From positions 1-64,000 of the forward strand of contig NZ_JPVN01000011.1 of the NCBI RefSeq assembly GCF_000772945.1: a stretch of DNA of 64,000 nt. Direction: 5' to 3'. The stretch is from Ureibacillus manganicus DSM 26584. GTDB taxonomy: Bacteria; Bacillota; Bacilli; Bacillales_A; Planococcaceae. How positions within the stretch are numbered: the first letter of the stretch is position 1; every line of letters begins with the position of its first letter. Both the position numbers and the translations under genes were made by a program. This document shows positions 25,933 through 35,057 of the stretch, one piece after another. A model generated the notes under the pieces. It was not told where the DNA came from. It made no database searches and worked only from the letters and a program-made list of their open reading frames with translations.

Positions 25933-27150
25933 ATGACTTATCTTAAAAAAGGTACGAAAGAATTTAAAATGGCAAATCTAGCTTTATTTGCTGCTGCATT
26001 TATTGTTTTTGCAAACTTATATATTACACAACCATTATTTCCGCAATTTTCGTTGGAGTATGGTGTATCACCAACAATAGCTAGTTTATCACTCTCTTTA
26101 GCTACCATTGTTCTTTCAATAAGTTTAATTCTATTCGGCTCACTTTCTGAAAGCTGGGGACGAAAACGATTGATGACTTTTTCCATCTTTGCCGCATCAT
26201 TATTGACAATTGCCCTTGCATTCGCACCAACCTTTGAAATATTACTTTTTTTACGCGTCATACAAGGATTTGTATTTGCAGGTATTCCAGCAATAGCAAT
26301 GGCCTATTTAGGTGAGGAAGTAGATCCGTCAAGTTTAGGTATTGCCATGGGGTTATATATAAGCGGAAACTCAATTGGGGGCCTTTCTGGTCGTGTAATT
26401 ATGGGAACGATGACCGATCTATTTAGTTGGCAAACTGGAATGATCATATTAGGAATTATTAGTTTACTAGTATCAATATATTTTGTTTGGGCGTTACCAG
26501 AATCTAAAAACTTTGTTCCTAGAAAACTTGAATTAAATGGCCTATCAAAATCTTTAGTAACCCATCTAAAAGACCCCGGTTTAATATGTTTATTTGGTAT
26601 TGCATTTACATTAATGGGTGGCTTTGTAACACTTTATAATTACATAAGCTACCAGTTAGTTGGGTCGCCTTATAACCTAAGTGCTGGAATTGTTGGTTGG
26701 ATATTTATCGTCTATTTGGTTGGTACTTTTAGCTCTGCTTGGTTTGGTAGCCTTTCAGATAAGTTTGGCAGACATAAGGTTTTATTCATCGGAATTATCA
26801 TTATGTTTACAGGGGCTCTTATAACTCTTAATGTGAACCTACTCTTAAAAATAGTAGGGATTGTTGTTTTTACTTTTGGATTTTTTGGATCACATTCCAT
26901 CGCAAGCGGTTGGGTAAGCTTTCGTGCGAAAAAAGACAAAGCTCAGGCATCCTCCCTGTATTTATTTGCTTATTATTTCGGTTCTAGTGTAGGTGGAACA
27001 ATTGGTGGAATCTTTTGGTCAATGTGGGGATGGAATGGAGTAATTGCATTTATCAGTGCTTTTTTAATTACTTCCTTCTTATTTGCTGTTATACTCTTCG
27101 TATTGAGTAAGAAAGCACATACAAAACTGGAAGACCATCTGCAATACTAA
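25933..27150 (+). CDS. MFS transporter (YybF-like)
   Basis: A 405-residue major facilitator with 12 predicted membrane helices. The first-half loop motif GSLSESWGRKRLMTF and the matching second-half motif GSLSDKFGRHKVLFIG (residues near 75 and 275) mark the MFS fold. The GRVIMGTMTD stretch in the middle is like YnfM/YybF exporters. An ATG with GAGGCG about 8 bases upstream is chosen over one five codons earlier. Probably a drug or metabolite exporter controlled by the divergent LysR protein; the substrate is not visible. Confidence 0.88.
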   Translation: MTYLKKGTKEFKMANLALFAAAFIVFANLYITQPLFPQFSLEYGVSPTIASLSLSLATIVLSISLILFGSLSESWGRKRLMTFSIFAASLLTIALAFAPTFEILLFLRVIQGFVFAGIPAIAMAYLGEEVDPSSLGIAMGLYISGNSIGGLSGRVIMGTMTDLFSWQTGMIILGIISLLVSIYFVWALPESKNFVPRKLELNGLSKSLVTHLKDPGLICLFGIAFTLMGGFVTLYNYISYQLVGSPYNLSAGIVGWIFIVYLVGTFSSAWFGSLSDKFGRHKVLFIGIIIMFTGALITLNVNLLLKIVGIVVFTFGFFGSHSIASGWVSFRAKKDKAQASSLYLFAYYFGSSVGGTIGGIFWSMWGWNGVIAFISAFLITSFLFAVILFVLSKKAHTKLEDHLQY

Positions 27151-27167
27151 GGGAAGAAAGGGATTAC

Positions 27168-27638
27168 ATGAACATTTATGACTTTAAAGTCACTACTGAA
27201 AATGGTGAACAATACTTACTTGAACGGTACAAGGGAAAAGTTTTACTTGTTGTAAATACAGCTACAAAATGCGGTCTTGCTGGGCAATTTGATGATTTAG
27301 AAGATTTGTATAAAAAGTATCGCGAACAAGGATTTGAAGTTTTAGGGTTCCCTTCGGATCAATTCAAACAAGAACTTTCATCAGGTAGTGAGGCCGCAGA
27401 GGCATGTCGATTATCTTATGGGGTTACGTTTCCAATGCATGATTTAGTAAAGGTTAATGGAGAAGCAGCACATCCATTATTTAAGTATTTAACCGAAAAC
27501 ACAAAAGGTCTACTCGGTAAAAATGTAAAATGGAATTTCACAAAGTTTTTAATAGATCGTGATGGAAACGTCGTAAAAAGATTTTCTCCGACAGATAAAC
27601 CTTCGAAATTTGTAAAAGAAATTGAACAATATTTATAA
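27168..27638 (+). CDS. bsaA: Glutathione peroxidase family protein (thiol peroxidase)
   Basis: A 156-residue peroxidase with Cys35 in NTATKCGLAGQF at the position of selenocysteine in animal enzymes, the FPSDQF motif (usually FPSNQF, here Asp for Asn), Cys80 in EACRLSYG as possible resolving Cys, and WNFTKFLIDRDG with the conserved Trp-Asn. Bacterial Cys forms normally use thioredoxin. It starts 17 bases after the MFS gene and may be co-transcribed. The following repeat element supplies its terminator. Confidence 0.93.
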   Translation: MNIYDFKVTTENGEQYLLERYKGKVLLVVNTATKCGLAGQFDDLEDLYKKYREQGFEVLGFPSDQFKQELSSGSEAAEACRLSYGVTFPMHDLVKVNGEAAHPLFKYLTENTKGLLGKNVKWNFTKFLIDRDGNVVKRFSPTDKPSKFVKEIEQYL

Positions 27639-27902
27639 CAGGCTGGAACATAAGTGAAAAAGTACAATCCATCATTCAATTTGGATTGTACCTTTTTGAT
27701 ATAGCGACGTTCGTTTCCGATGCATGCTTCGCTTTCCGCAGGGAAGCCATGAGCCTCCGGGAGCTAAAGCTCCGGGGTCTCATGACTGCTTCTACATCCT
27801 GCAGGAGTCTTCGCATGCCTCTCCAACGAACGACTTTCTAATATAGCGTTAGCGGATTTTTATTATACGTAATACTGACTTTTGGTTGAAAGTTATCTTT
27901 TG
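27639..27902 (+). repeat. Interspersed structured repeat, copy A
   Basis: 264 bp that recur at 57933-58254 in the same orientation. It begins right after the stop of the peroxidase gene with CAGGCTGGAACATAAG, then an intrinsic terminator hairpin (27662-27691 plus T run), then a long stem whose outer arms (CGTTCGTT, GATGCATGC) pair with GCATGC and AACGAACG downstream, enclosing a GC-rich arm (CCGGGAGCT/AGCTCCGG, CATGAG/CTCATG). It ends with TTGGTTGAAAGTTATCTTTT. It is much richer in G+C than its surroundings. No coding sense in either copy. Confidence 0.85.
27662..27697 (+). terminator. Terminator inside repeat copy A
   Basis: Arms GTACAATCC and GGATTGTAC then CTTTTT. It ends the MFS/peroxidase transcript and is conserved in repeat copy B. 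Confidence 0.85.
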
Positions 27903-27923
27903 TCCATGCCTCTTATTTGAACA

Positions 27924-28505
27924 TTAACTTGAAACTACAGCGGTATTTAAAAAAGTTTCAACCATTTTCGTACCTGTTTCTGTACCTATTGATTCGGGAT
28001 GGAATTGCAATCCGTAAATTGGATAGTGTTTATGCTGTATAGCCATAATTTCTTGATCATCCAATGATATGGCAATAACCTCTAAATCTTCATGTAGGGT
28101 AGACGGTTCAATGATTAGAGAATGATATCTCATAACACTGATTTCACCATCAAGATAACTGAACAGCCCTTTTTTCTCATATGACAACTTAGAAAGTTTT
28201 CCGTGCATTATATTTTTTGCACGAACAATTTGTCCTCCAAATGCTTCACCAATTGATTGATGTCCCAAGCAGATCCCTAGAATCGGAAATTCTTTATATA
28301 ATGCTTTTACCACATCTACTGTAATACCTGCCTCTTTTGGCGTACCTGGCCCTGGGGAAAGTATTATTGCTTCAGGTTTTAGTTCACGAATATCTTCAAT
28401 TGTTAAAGCATCATTTCGAACTACTTTCACTTCTTTACCGAGATTTGAAATTTGTTGATATAAATTGTAGGTAAACGAATCATAATTATCGATTAATAAA
28501 ATCAT
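27924..28505 (-). CDS. trpG: Anthranilate synthase component II (glutamine amidotransferase)
   Basis: A 193-residue class I amidotransferase giving ammonia from glutamine to TrpE, possibly also to PabB for folate as in B. subtilis (family knowledge). It starts MILLIDNYDSFTYNLYQQ, has LSPGPGTPKEAG, the nucleophile Cys in GICLGHQSIGEAFGG, and HPESIGTETG with His/Glu. It overlaps trpE by 4 bases (ATGA). Its transcript is controlled by the tRNA-Trp T-box upstream of trpE. No further trp gene follows; the repeat element comes next. Confidence 0.95.
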   Translation of the reverse strand: MILLIDNYDSFTYNLYQQISNLGKEVKVVRNDALTIEDIRELKPEAIILSPGPGTPKEAGITVDVVKALYKEFPILGICLGHQSIGEAFGGQIVRAKNIMHGKLSKLSYEKKGLFSYLDGEISVMRYHSLIIEPSTLHEDLEVIAISLDDQEIMAIQHKHYPIYGLQFHPESIGTETGTKMVETFLNTAVVSS

Positions 28506-29890
28506 CTTTGGACCTCCAATAACGCTTTTGCTTTGTTCAGCGTTTCCTCATATTCCGATTCTGCGATTGAATCATACACAATTCCTGCACCTGCTTGAAC
28601 ATACGCTTTTTCATCTTTTACAATCATTGTACGGATTGCCAACGCAAGATCCATATTCCCATTAACTGAAATATAACCTATAGCACCTGCATAAACTCCG
28701 CGTTTTTTTTCTTCTAAATTATTTATAATTTGCATTGCACGTATCTTAGGAGCACCTGATACTGTTCCGGCTGGTAAAGATGATGTTAATACGTCTAATA
28801 CATGTATCTCATCTTTTAGTTCGCCAACTACTTCAGAAACGATATGCATGACATATTTATAACGTTCAATGTTCATATATTTACTTACCTTTACTGAACC
28901 TATTTTACTCACACGCCCAATATCATTCCTGCCTAAATCCACAAGCATTCTATGTTCTGCTATTTCCTTTTCATCTTGAAGCAAAAGTTTTTCTAATTCT
29001 AAATCTTCCTCAGAAGTTTTACCTCGAGGTTTTGTTCCGGCAATGGGATTTGTTGTTACCATTCGATTATTTACTTTTACTAAACTTTCTGGCGAAGTAC
29101 CTAAAATCGTATATTCATCATACTCTTGATAAAACATATATGGTGAAGGGTTCGATGTTCTTAATTTTCTATATAAACTAAAGGGATCCCCATTATATGA
29201 AGCATGGAACCTTTGAGATAACACAACTTGGAAAATGTCTCCACAAGCGATATGCTCTTTTGCCTTTTCAACCATTTGAATAAACTGCTCTTTACGAACC
29301 GTTGGATGAAATTGAACAGAAGCTAGTTCATCTTGTTGAAATGTTTGGCCGCTTTTAATTTCTTCTTCAATTTTTTCAATCGATTGATTCATATTTTCAG
29401 TAGTACGATTTTGTTGAAACAAATCAATCGAAGCAATTGTAACTGTTTGTAATAAATGATCAAAAACAATAAATGTATCATAAAAATAAAGATGCACATC
29501 TGGCATATTTAGCTCATCTGGTAATACTTCACCAATTTTTTCACTATAAAAGGCAGTATCATAGCCAAAATAACCAATTGCTCCACCAAAAAATGAAAAT
29601 GGATAACTATTATTTTGAATCGGCATGATTTCACGTAATTTTTCGAGTACAGAACCTTCTTCAATAGCTACTTCTTCATTTTCAAAACAATACGAGTAAG
29701 TATAATTGTTGCCTCTTAATTCTGCAATAGGGTCAACCGCTATAAATGAATATCTACCACTTTCCTCATGTTTTGCAGATGATTCAAATAATACCTTTCG
29801 TTTACCCTTCAAACTTCGAAAAACAGAAATGGGTGTCATCATATCCCCTTGTAACTCACGGATAACAAAATGCTGATCTGTACTAATCAT
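28502..29890 (-). CDS. trpE: Anthranilate synthase component I
   Basis: A 462-residue chorismate-using synthase, with an N-terminal regulatory domain (to about residue 160) and the catalytic chorismate-binding domain. Conserved features are LLQDEKEIAEHRMLVDLGRN, TSSLPAGTVSGAPKIRAM, and YAGAIGYISVNGNMD near the C-terminus, the last also shared with PabB. The T-box Trp leader supports TrpE over PabB. The ATG with GAGAGGAG upstream is chosen; a TTG two codons before is less well spaced. It makes anthranilate with TrpG. Confidence 0.94.
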   Translation of the reverse strand: MISTDQHFVIRELQGDMMTPISVFRSLKGKRKVLFESSAKHEESGRYSFIAVDPIAELRGNNYTYSYCFENEEVAIEEGSVLEKLREIMPIQNNSYPFSFFGGAIGYFGYDTAFYSEKIGEVLPDELNMPDVHLYFYDTFIVFDHLLQTVTIASIDLFQQNRTTENMNQSIEKIEEEIKSGQTFQQDELASVQFHPTVRKEQFIQMVEKAKEHIACGDIFQVVLSQRFHASYNGDPFSLYRKLRTSNPSPYMFYQEYDEYTILGTSPESLVKVNNRMVTTNPIAGTKPRGKTSEEDLELEKLLLQDEKEIAEHRMLVDLGRNDIGRVSKIGSVKVSKYMNIERYKYVMHIVSEVVGELKDEIHVLDVLTSSLPAGTVSGAPKIRAMQIINNLEEKKRGVYAGAIGYISVNGNMDLALAIRTMIVKDEKAYVQAGAGIVYDSIAESEYEETLNKAKALLEVQR

Positions 29891-30008
29891 TCTCAACTAA
29901 CTCCTCTCGGCTCATGTTCTATTACTAAATTTGGATAGAAAAGACGCAACATGGTCCATTCTATTACGGATTCTAACATTTTAGGTTGAATAATCCGCAA
30001 ATAAAAAA

Positions 30009-30225
30009 AGGCTTTCCATCACAAAAAGGACGGATAAGCCGTGGTGCCACCTTTATTGACTAAAACAAAATTATCTGTACGTAACTGTCTTAGTCCACTC
30101 TACTTGTTATAACGTAACTATACGCTAGTACCTACTATAATTTCAGTACCAGTAGCTAGAAAGCCCATTCATATTATGTCATGTACTAGCTCCCACCTTA
30201 TGCTAGCTCTCTGAAACACTTCATA
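30009..30225 (-). promoter_or_regulatory. T-box riboswitch, tRNA-Trp specific
   Basis: On the minus strand the T-box AAGGTGGCACCACGG (30039-30053) is followed by a terminator hairpin GGCTT...AAGCC (30009-30042) and T7. Stem I upstream contains the specifier UGG at 30165-30167 in GAATGGGCTTT, reading Trp. Uncharged tRNA-Trp should stabilise the antiterminator and turn on trpE-trpG. The specifier identity is read directly. The stem boundaries are approximate. Confidence 0.92.
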
Positions 30226-30334
30226 ATATTACTTTTTTTCATCATCGCTTTTTAAATATACAATTATAAATATTTTAAACGATATAGATTAACTATTCAA
30301 ATAAATTTGAAAGTTAAGCCGGAAATTACGAAAA

Positions 30335-30362
30335 AGGACTCCTCTTTTAAAAAAGGAGTCCT
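30335..30362 (-). terminator. Terminator of the pst-phoU operon
   Basis: Arms AGGACTCCT/AGGAGTCCT around a short loop, with TTTTTCG on the minus strand. It is just after phoU. Confidence 0.85.
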
Positions 30363-30368
30363 CAAAAA

Positions 30369-31025
30369 TTAATTGTTTAGGTCAAATCGTTGACCTTTTT
30401 TCAAATACAGTAAATATTCAGCGATATTTGTTGCAAGATCTGCACAACGCTCTATATAACGGCAAATGAAAGCTAGATTAGTAATTTGTGGAACACTTTC
30501 TGGTTTCAAACTTGAAAGTTGCATTAATTGTTTAATCATATTTCCATACATTTCATCAACTTGGTCATCCAGTTCAGCAATTTCTTTAGCCTTTGTCGTA
30601 TTTTCTTCAACAAAAGCATCCACAATTTGTCTTAACATTTGAGTTGCTTTTAAGCACATATCTTCTAGTAACTCAACCGAAGTAATAAATGGCTCATTAC
30701 CAATACGGATAGTTTCTTTAGCAATATTTACAGCATAATCACCAACGCGTTCCATATCGGAAGCGGCTTTCAACAGAACAACCATTCTACGCAAATCAGT
30801 AGCAACGGGTTGTTGTCTCGTTAAAAGTAAAATTACTCTGTCATTAATACCCTCTTCAAAACGATTAATTTCAGCATCACGTTTTACAATATCCTGTGCT
30901 GTATCAATATCCTTTTTGATAAGAGCAGAGAATGATTCTTCAAGGCGATCAATACTTTGATCACATAATTTTAAAAAGTCTTTTTGTACTGATTGCATTT
31001 CTGCCTGAAAACGTTCACGACTCAT
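30369..31025 (-). CDS. phoU: Phosphate transport regulator PhoU
   Basis: A 218-residue all-helical protein with two three-helix repeats, each with an E/DxxxD-type metal motif: DIVKRDAEINRFEEGI near residue 40 and EIAELDDQVDEMYGN near 145. PhoU tunes Pst uptake and signalling to PhoR. The ATG has AGGAGG upstream. Last gene of pstS-C-A-B-phoU. B. subtilis lacks phoU in its pst operon, so the operon differs here from that species. Confidence 0.93.
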   Translation of the reverse strand: MSRERFQAEMQSVQKDFLKLCDQSIDRLEESFSALIKKDIDTAQDIVKRDAEINRFEEGINDRVILLLTRQQPVATDLRRMVVLLKAASDMERVGDYAVNIAKETIRIGNEPFITSVELLEDMCLKATQMLRQIVDAFVEENTTKAKEIAELDDQVDEMYGNMIKQLMQLSSLKPESVPQITNLAFICRYIERCADLATNIAEYLLYLKKGQRFDLNN

Positions 31026-31044
31026 AACGACACTCCTCCTAAAA

Positions 31045-31893
<849 letters not shown>

Positions 31894-31905
31894 TATTCCA
31901 CTTCC

Positions 31906-32784
31906 TTAATATCTTTTTGAGAACTTATTGCGAATGAAAATTGCAATAGAGTTCATAATCACTAGGAACAGCATAAGAATAATAATCCCTGCTGAAGCGA
32001 CATATAAGAATTCTTCTTGTGGACGTTTTGCCCAGTCATAAATTTGCATTGGTAGAGCAGTAAATTCACTTAGTAGACTATCTGGTAAGAAACGCAAAAT
32101 AACTGGAATACCAATAACAACTAATGGTGCTGTTTCACCAATTGCACGTGATAACGCCAAGATACTACCTGTTAAAATACCAGGAATAGCGGCTGGTAGT
32201 ACAACACGTGTGATAGTTTGCCATTTTGTTGCACCCATACCATAAGATGCTTCCCTTTGTTCTTTCGGTACTGCACGAATCGCTTCTTGTGCAGCAACGA
32301 TAATAACAGGAAGAATCAATAAACTCATCGTAAATCCAGCAGCCAATAAACTTTTCCCTAAAGCTAGAGCACGAACAAAGATCGTTAAACCAAGTAACCC
32401 GAATACGATTGATGGTACCCCAGCTAGGTTTGAGATATTCATTCTTATAAAATCATTAATTTTATTTTTCTTTGCATATTCTTCTAAATATATTGCTGTT
32501 GATACACCTAGAATCATGGAAACTGGCGCTATAATACACATCATGTAAATTGAACCAATTAGAGCTGCTTTAATACCAGCTCTTTCTGGAGAGCGCGATG
32601 CAAAACTTGTGATAAAATCCCAATCTAAATAACCAATTCCTTGAGTAACAATGCGAACTAATAATATAACTAAGCATAATAAAGCAAATAAAGTACCTGT
32701 TAGAAAAAGTGCTTTCCAACTTTTGTTTTTATTTAATCGGGTTTTCATACGCTTCATTACGACAGAATCATCGATGTATCTCAT
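31906..32784 (-). CDS. pstA: Phosphate ABC transporter permease PstA
   Basis: A 292-residue membrane permease with six helices and a cytoplasmic coupling loop EAIRAVPKEQREASYGMGATKW. The ATG follows AGAGGAG. The frame runs on upstream into pstC and is not used. With PstC it forms the phosphate path through the membrane. It starts one base after the pstC stop. Confidence 0.95.
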   Translation of the reverse strand: MRYIDDSVVMKRMKTRLNKNKSWKALFLTGTLFALLCLVILLVRIVTQGIGYLDWDFITSFASRSPERAGIKAALIGSIYMMCIIAPVSMILGVSTAIYLEEYAKKNKINDFIRMNISNLAGVPSIVFGLLGLTIFVRALALGKSLLAAGFTMSLLILPVIIVAAQEAIRAVPKEQREASYGMGATKWQTITRVVLPAAIPGILTGSILALSRAIGETAPLVVIGIPVILRFLPDSLLSEFTALPMQIYDWAKRPQEEFLYVASAGIIILMLFLVIMNSIAIFIRNKFSKRY

Positions 32785-32785
32785 A

Positions 32786-33733
32786 TTAATACTCCTCTCT
32801 GAAGCGTTTTGAAATGTAATGTGCAAGTAAATTCATGATTAATGTAAAGATAAACAGCGTAAAACCTACTGCGTAAATAGAATAGTAAATTGTCGTACCA
32901 TAACCAGCATCACCTGATGATACTTGAACGATGTAAGCTGTCATTGTTTGAATAGAACCAGTAACGCTAAAGTCAAATGACGGTGAAGCCCCACCTGCAA
33001 GTGATACAATCATCGTTTCACCAAGAGCACGGGAAACTGCTAATACGATGGATGAAATGATCCCTGACAATGCGGCTGGTAGTACAACTTTAATAGCGAC
33101 TTCGAATTTGGTTGCACCTAGAGCGAGTGCACCTTCTCGAATTGAATTTGGAACGGAACTCATCGCATCTTCTGATAATGATGCAATCATAGGGATAATC
33201 ATAATCCCTACCACAATTCCTGGGCTAAGCGCGTTGAATATTTTCAGTGACGGTATCAATTGTTGTAAGATCGGTGTTACAAATGTTAAAGCGAAGAATC
33301 CATAAACAATTGTTGGTACGCCAGCTAAAACTTCTAATACCGGTTTAATAGAACGGCGTGCTCTATCCGAAGCGTATTCACTTAAATAAATAGCAGCCGC
33401 TAATCCTATTGGAACCGCAACAATTACTGCGATTACAGTTACTTTTAATGTACCCATAATTAGAGCTAATACACCGAACGTCGGATTATTCCCTGAAAAT
33501 GGATACCATTGAGTACCGAATAGGTAATCTGTAATTGATACTCTCTGAAAAAATTCAAAGGTCTCGAAAATTAATGTGAAGACGATTCCTATTGTTGTTA
33601 ATACAGAAATAAATGCAGCTATAAATAATAATATTGGCATTGTTTTTTCTGTAATTTTTTTACCTTTTCTATTTCGAGACTTTGCGATCAAATCTTGTAT
33701 CGATTGACCGTTCCTTAAGTCTTGCGAAGCCAT
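32786..33733 (-). CDS. pstC: Phosphate ABC transporter permease PstC
   Basis: A 315-residue permease with six helices and the coupling loop DAMSSVPNSIREGALALGATKFE. It begins with a soluble stretch of about 30 residues (MASQDLRNGQSIQDL). The ATG is 12 bases from GAAGGGAG; the open frame upstream lacks a good RBS. Partner of PstA. Confidence 0.95.
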   Translation of the reverse strand: MASQDLRNGQSIQDLIAKSRNRKGKKITEKTMPILLFIAAFISVLTTIGIVFTLIFETFEFFQRVSITDYLFGTQWYPFSGNNPTFGVLALIMGTLKVTVIAVIVAVPIGLAAAIYLSEYASDRARRSIKPVLEVLAGVPTIVYGFFALTFVTPILQQLIPSLKIFNALSPGIVVGIMIIPMIASLSEDAMSSVPNSIREGALALGATKFEVAIKVVLPAALSGIISSIVLAVSRALGETMIVSLAGGASPSFDFSVTGSIQTMTAYIVQVSSGDAGYGTTIYYSIYAVGFTLFIFTLIMNLLAHYISKRFREEY

Positions 33734-33826
33734 AATATAAACTCCCTTCATATACACGTGAGAAAATGTGTGGGCGCTAGATTTACCCACACATTTTAAA
33801 AAATCTAGTTTATCAAGTTAAGAATA

Positions 33827-34813
33827 TTATTTTAAACCTTCTAAAGTTTTTAATCCTTCTTCATACATTGCATCTGGTAAACGTACATAGCCTACTTCGC
33901 CAGCCATGTCACCAGCGTTTTTCAATGTAAATTCCATGAAATTATAGAATGCTTCATTGTCTTTAAGTGCACTGTTTTTTGCGTAAACGAATAATGGACG
34001 AGAAAGTGGAGAATATTCGCCTTTTTCAATTGTTTCACTGTTTGGTTCTACACCATTAACTTTAACTGCAGTTAATTTGTCAGTGTTTTCTAAGTAGTAA
34101 GCATATCCGAAGAATCCAATTGCATTTTTATCTCCAGCAACACCAGTTACTAGAACGTTATCGTCTTCTGATAATTCAGCCGATTTCACTAAATCAGCAC
34201 CATCTAAAATTACTTCATCGAAGTAGTCATAAGTACCTGAGTCAGTACCCGGTGAGTAGAATAAGATTTCTTCAGCTGGCCAAGATGGATCGATGTCAGA
34301 CCATTTTTTAGTTGTTCCATCTTCAACCCAAATTTGTTGTAATTGTTCTACAGTTAATTCAGTAGCCCAAGTATTTTCTGGGTTAATTACTACTGTTAAA
34401 CCATCATAAGCAAGTAGGAATTCTGTATAGTCAATACCAGCTTCTGCTAACTTAGCTTTTTCTTCATCTTTGATTGGACGAGAAGCGTTTGAGAAGTCAG
34501 TTTCACCAGCGATGAATTTTTCAAAACCTCCACCAGTACCTGAAACACCTGAAGATACTCGAACTTCTGGTTGTTCTTCTTCATATATTTCTACTAATGC
34601 TTCTGTAATTGGAGCAACTGTAGATGAACCGTCACCTGAAACTGAACCAGTAAGTTGTGCTACTTCATTATTTGTAGTTTCAGAACCTGTATTAGTTTCT
34701 GTTCCTTTGTTAGTATCAGTTTCTTTTTCTCCAGCTTCGTTAGATCCACAAGCTGCTAAGAATAAAGCTGAACCAACTACAGCTGTCATCGTTAAGTACT
34801 TCCATTTTTTCAT
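33827..34813 (-). CDS. pstS: Phosphate-binding lipoprotein PstS
   Basis: A 328-residue solute-binding protein that catches phosphate outside the membrane. The signal peptide has the lipobox LAAC with Cys22, then a Thr/Asn/Glu-rich tether (to about residue 55), then the binding domain with [17 protein letters not shown] and [15 protein letters not shown], the phosphate-contact loops, and [13 protein letters not shown]. First gene of the operon, behind a PhoP-like box. Confidence 0.96.
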   Translation of the reverse strand: MKKWKYLTMTAVVGSALFLAACGSNEAGEKETDTNKGTETNTGSETTNNEVAQLTGSVSGDGSSTVAPITEALVEIYEEEQPEVRVSSGVSGTGGGFEKFIAGETDFSNASRPIKDEEKAKLAEAGIDYTEFLLAYDGLTVVINPENTWATELTVEQLQQIWVEDGTTKKWSDIDPSWPAEEILFYSPGTDSGTYDYFDEVILDGADLVKSAELSEDDNVLVTGVAGDKNAIGFFGYAYYLENTDKLTAVKVNGVEPNSETIEKGEYSPLSRPLFVYAKNSALKDNEAFYNFMEFTLKNAGDMAGEVGYVRLPDAMYEEGLKTLEGLK

Positions 34814-34886
34814 GTTTTATTTCCTCCATCAAATTCATAGTAAGTTGTCTTACAAGGAATACTATAAAATTTTTTTGTTGATGTCA

Positions 34887-34934
34887 TATAAACGTAATGT
34901 TAAGAGATTGTGCGAAATGTTAAGAGATTGTAAA
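34887..34934 (-). promoter_or_regulatory. PhoP-type box and promoter of pstS
   Basis: On the minus strand TTTACA and TTAACA 11 bases apart (34918-34934), then TTAACA and TTTATA again 11 bases apart (34887-34903), i.e. two PhoP dimer repeats. A -10-like TATAGT lies at 34861-34866, about 20 bases downstream. This arrangement is that of PhoP-activated promoters in Bacillus (family knowledge). A 16-base direct repeat (ACAATCTCTTAACATT) overlaps both halves with period 20. Confidence 0.75.
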
Positions 34935-35015
34935 CCTACTAGTTTTTTTCTTTGAGCTTAGTGATTATTTTTTGCTTTGAATCATATATTAATATTTTGT
35001 TTAAAAAATAAAAAA

Positions 35016-35047
35016 AGACTCAAAAGGAAAAAATCCCTTTTGAGTCT
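35016..35047 (-). terminator. Terminator of pbpA
   Basis: Perfect 12-bp arms AGACTCAAAAGG/CCTTTTGAGTCT, followed by a long T run on the minus strand, just after pbpA. Confidence 0.9.
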
Positions 35048-35057
35048 AACTGAATAT

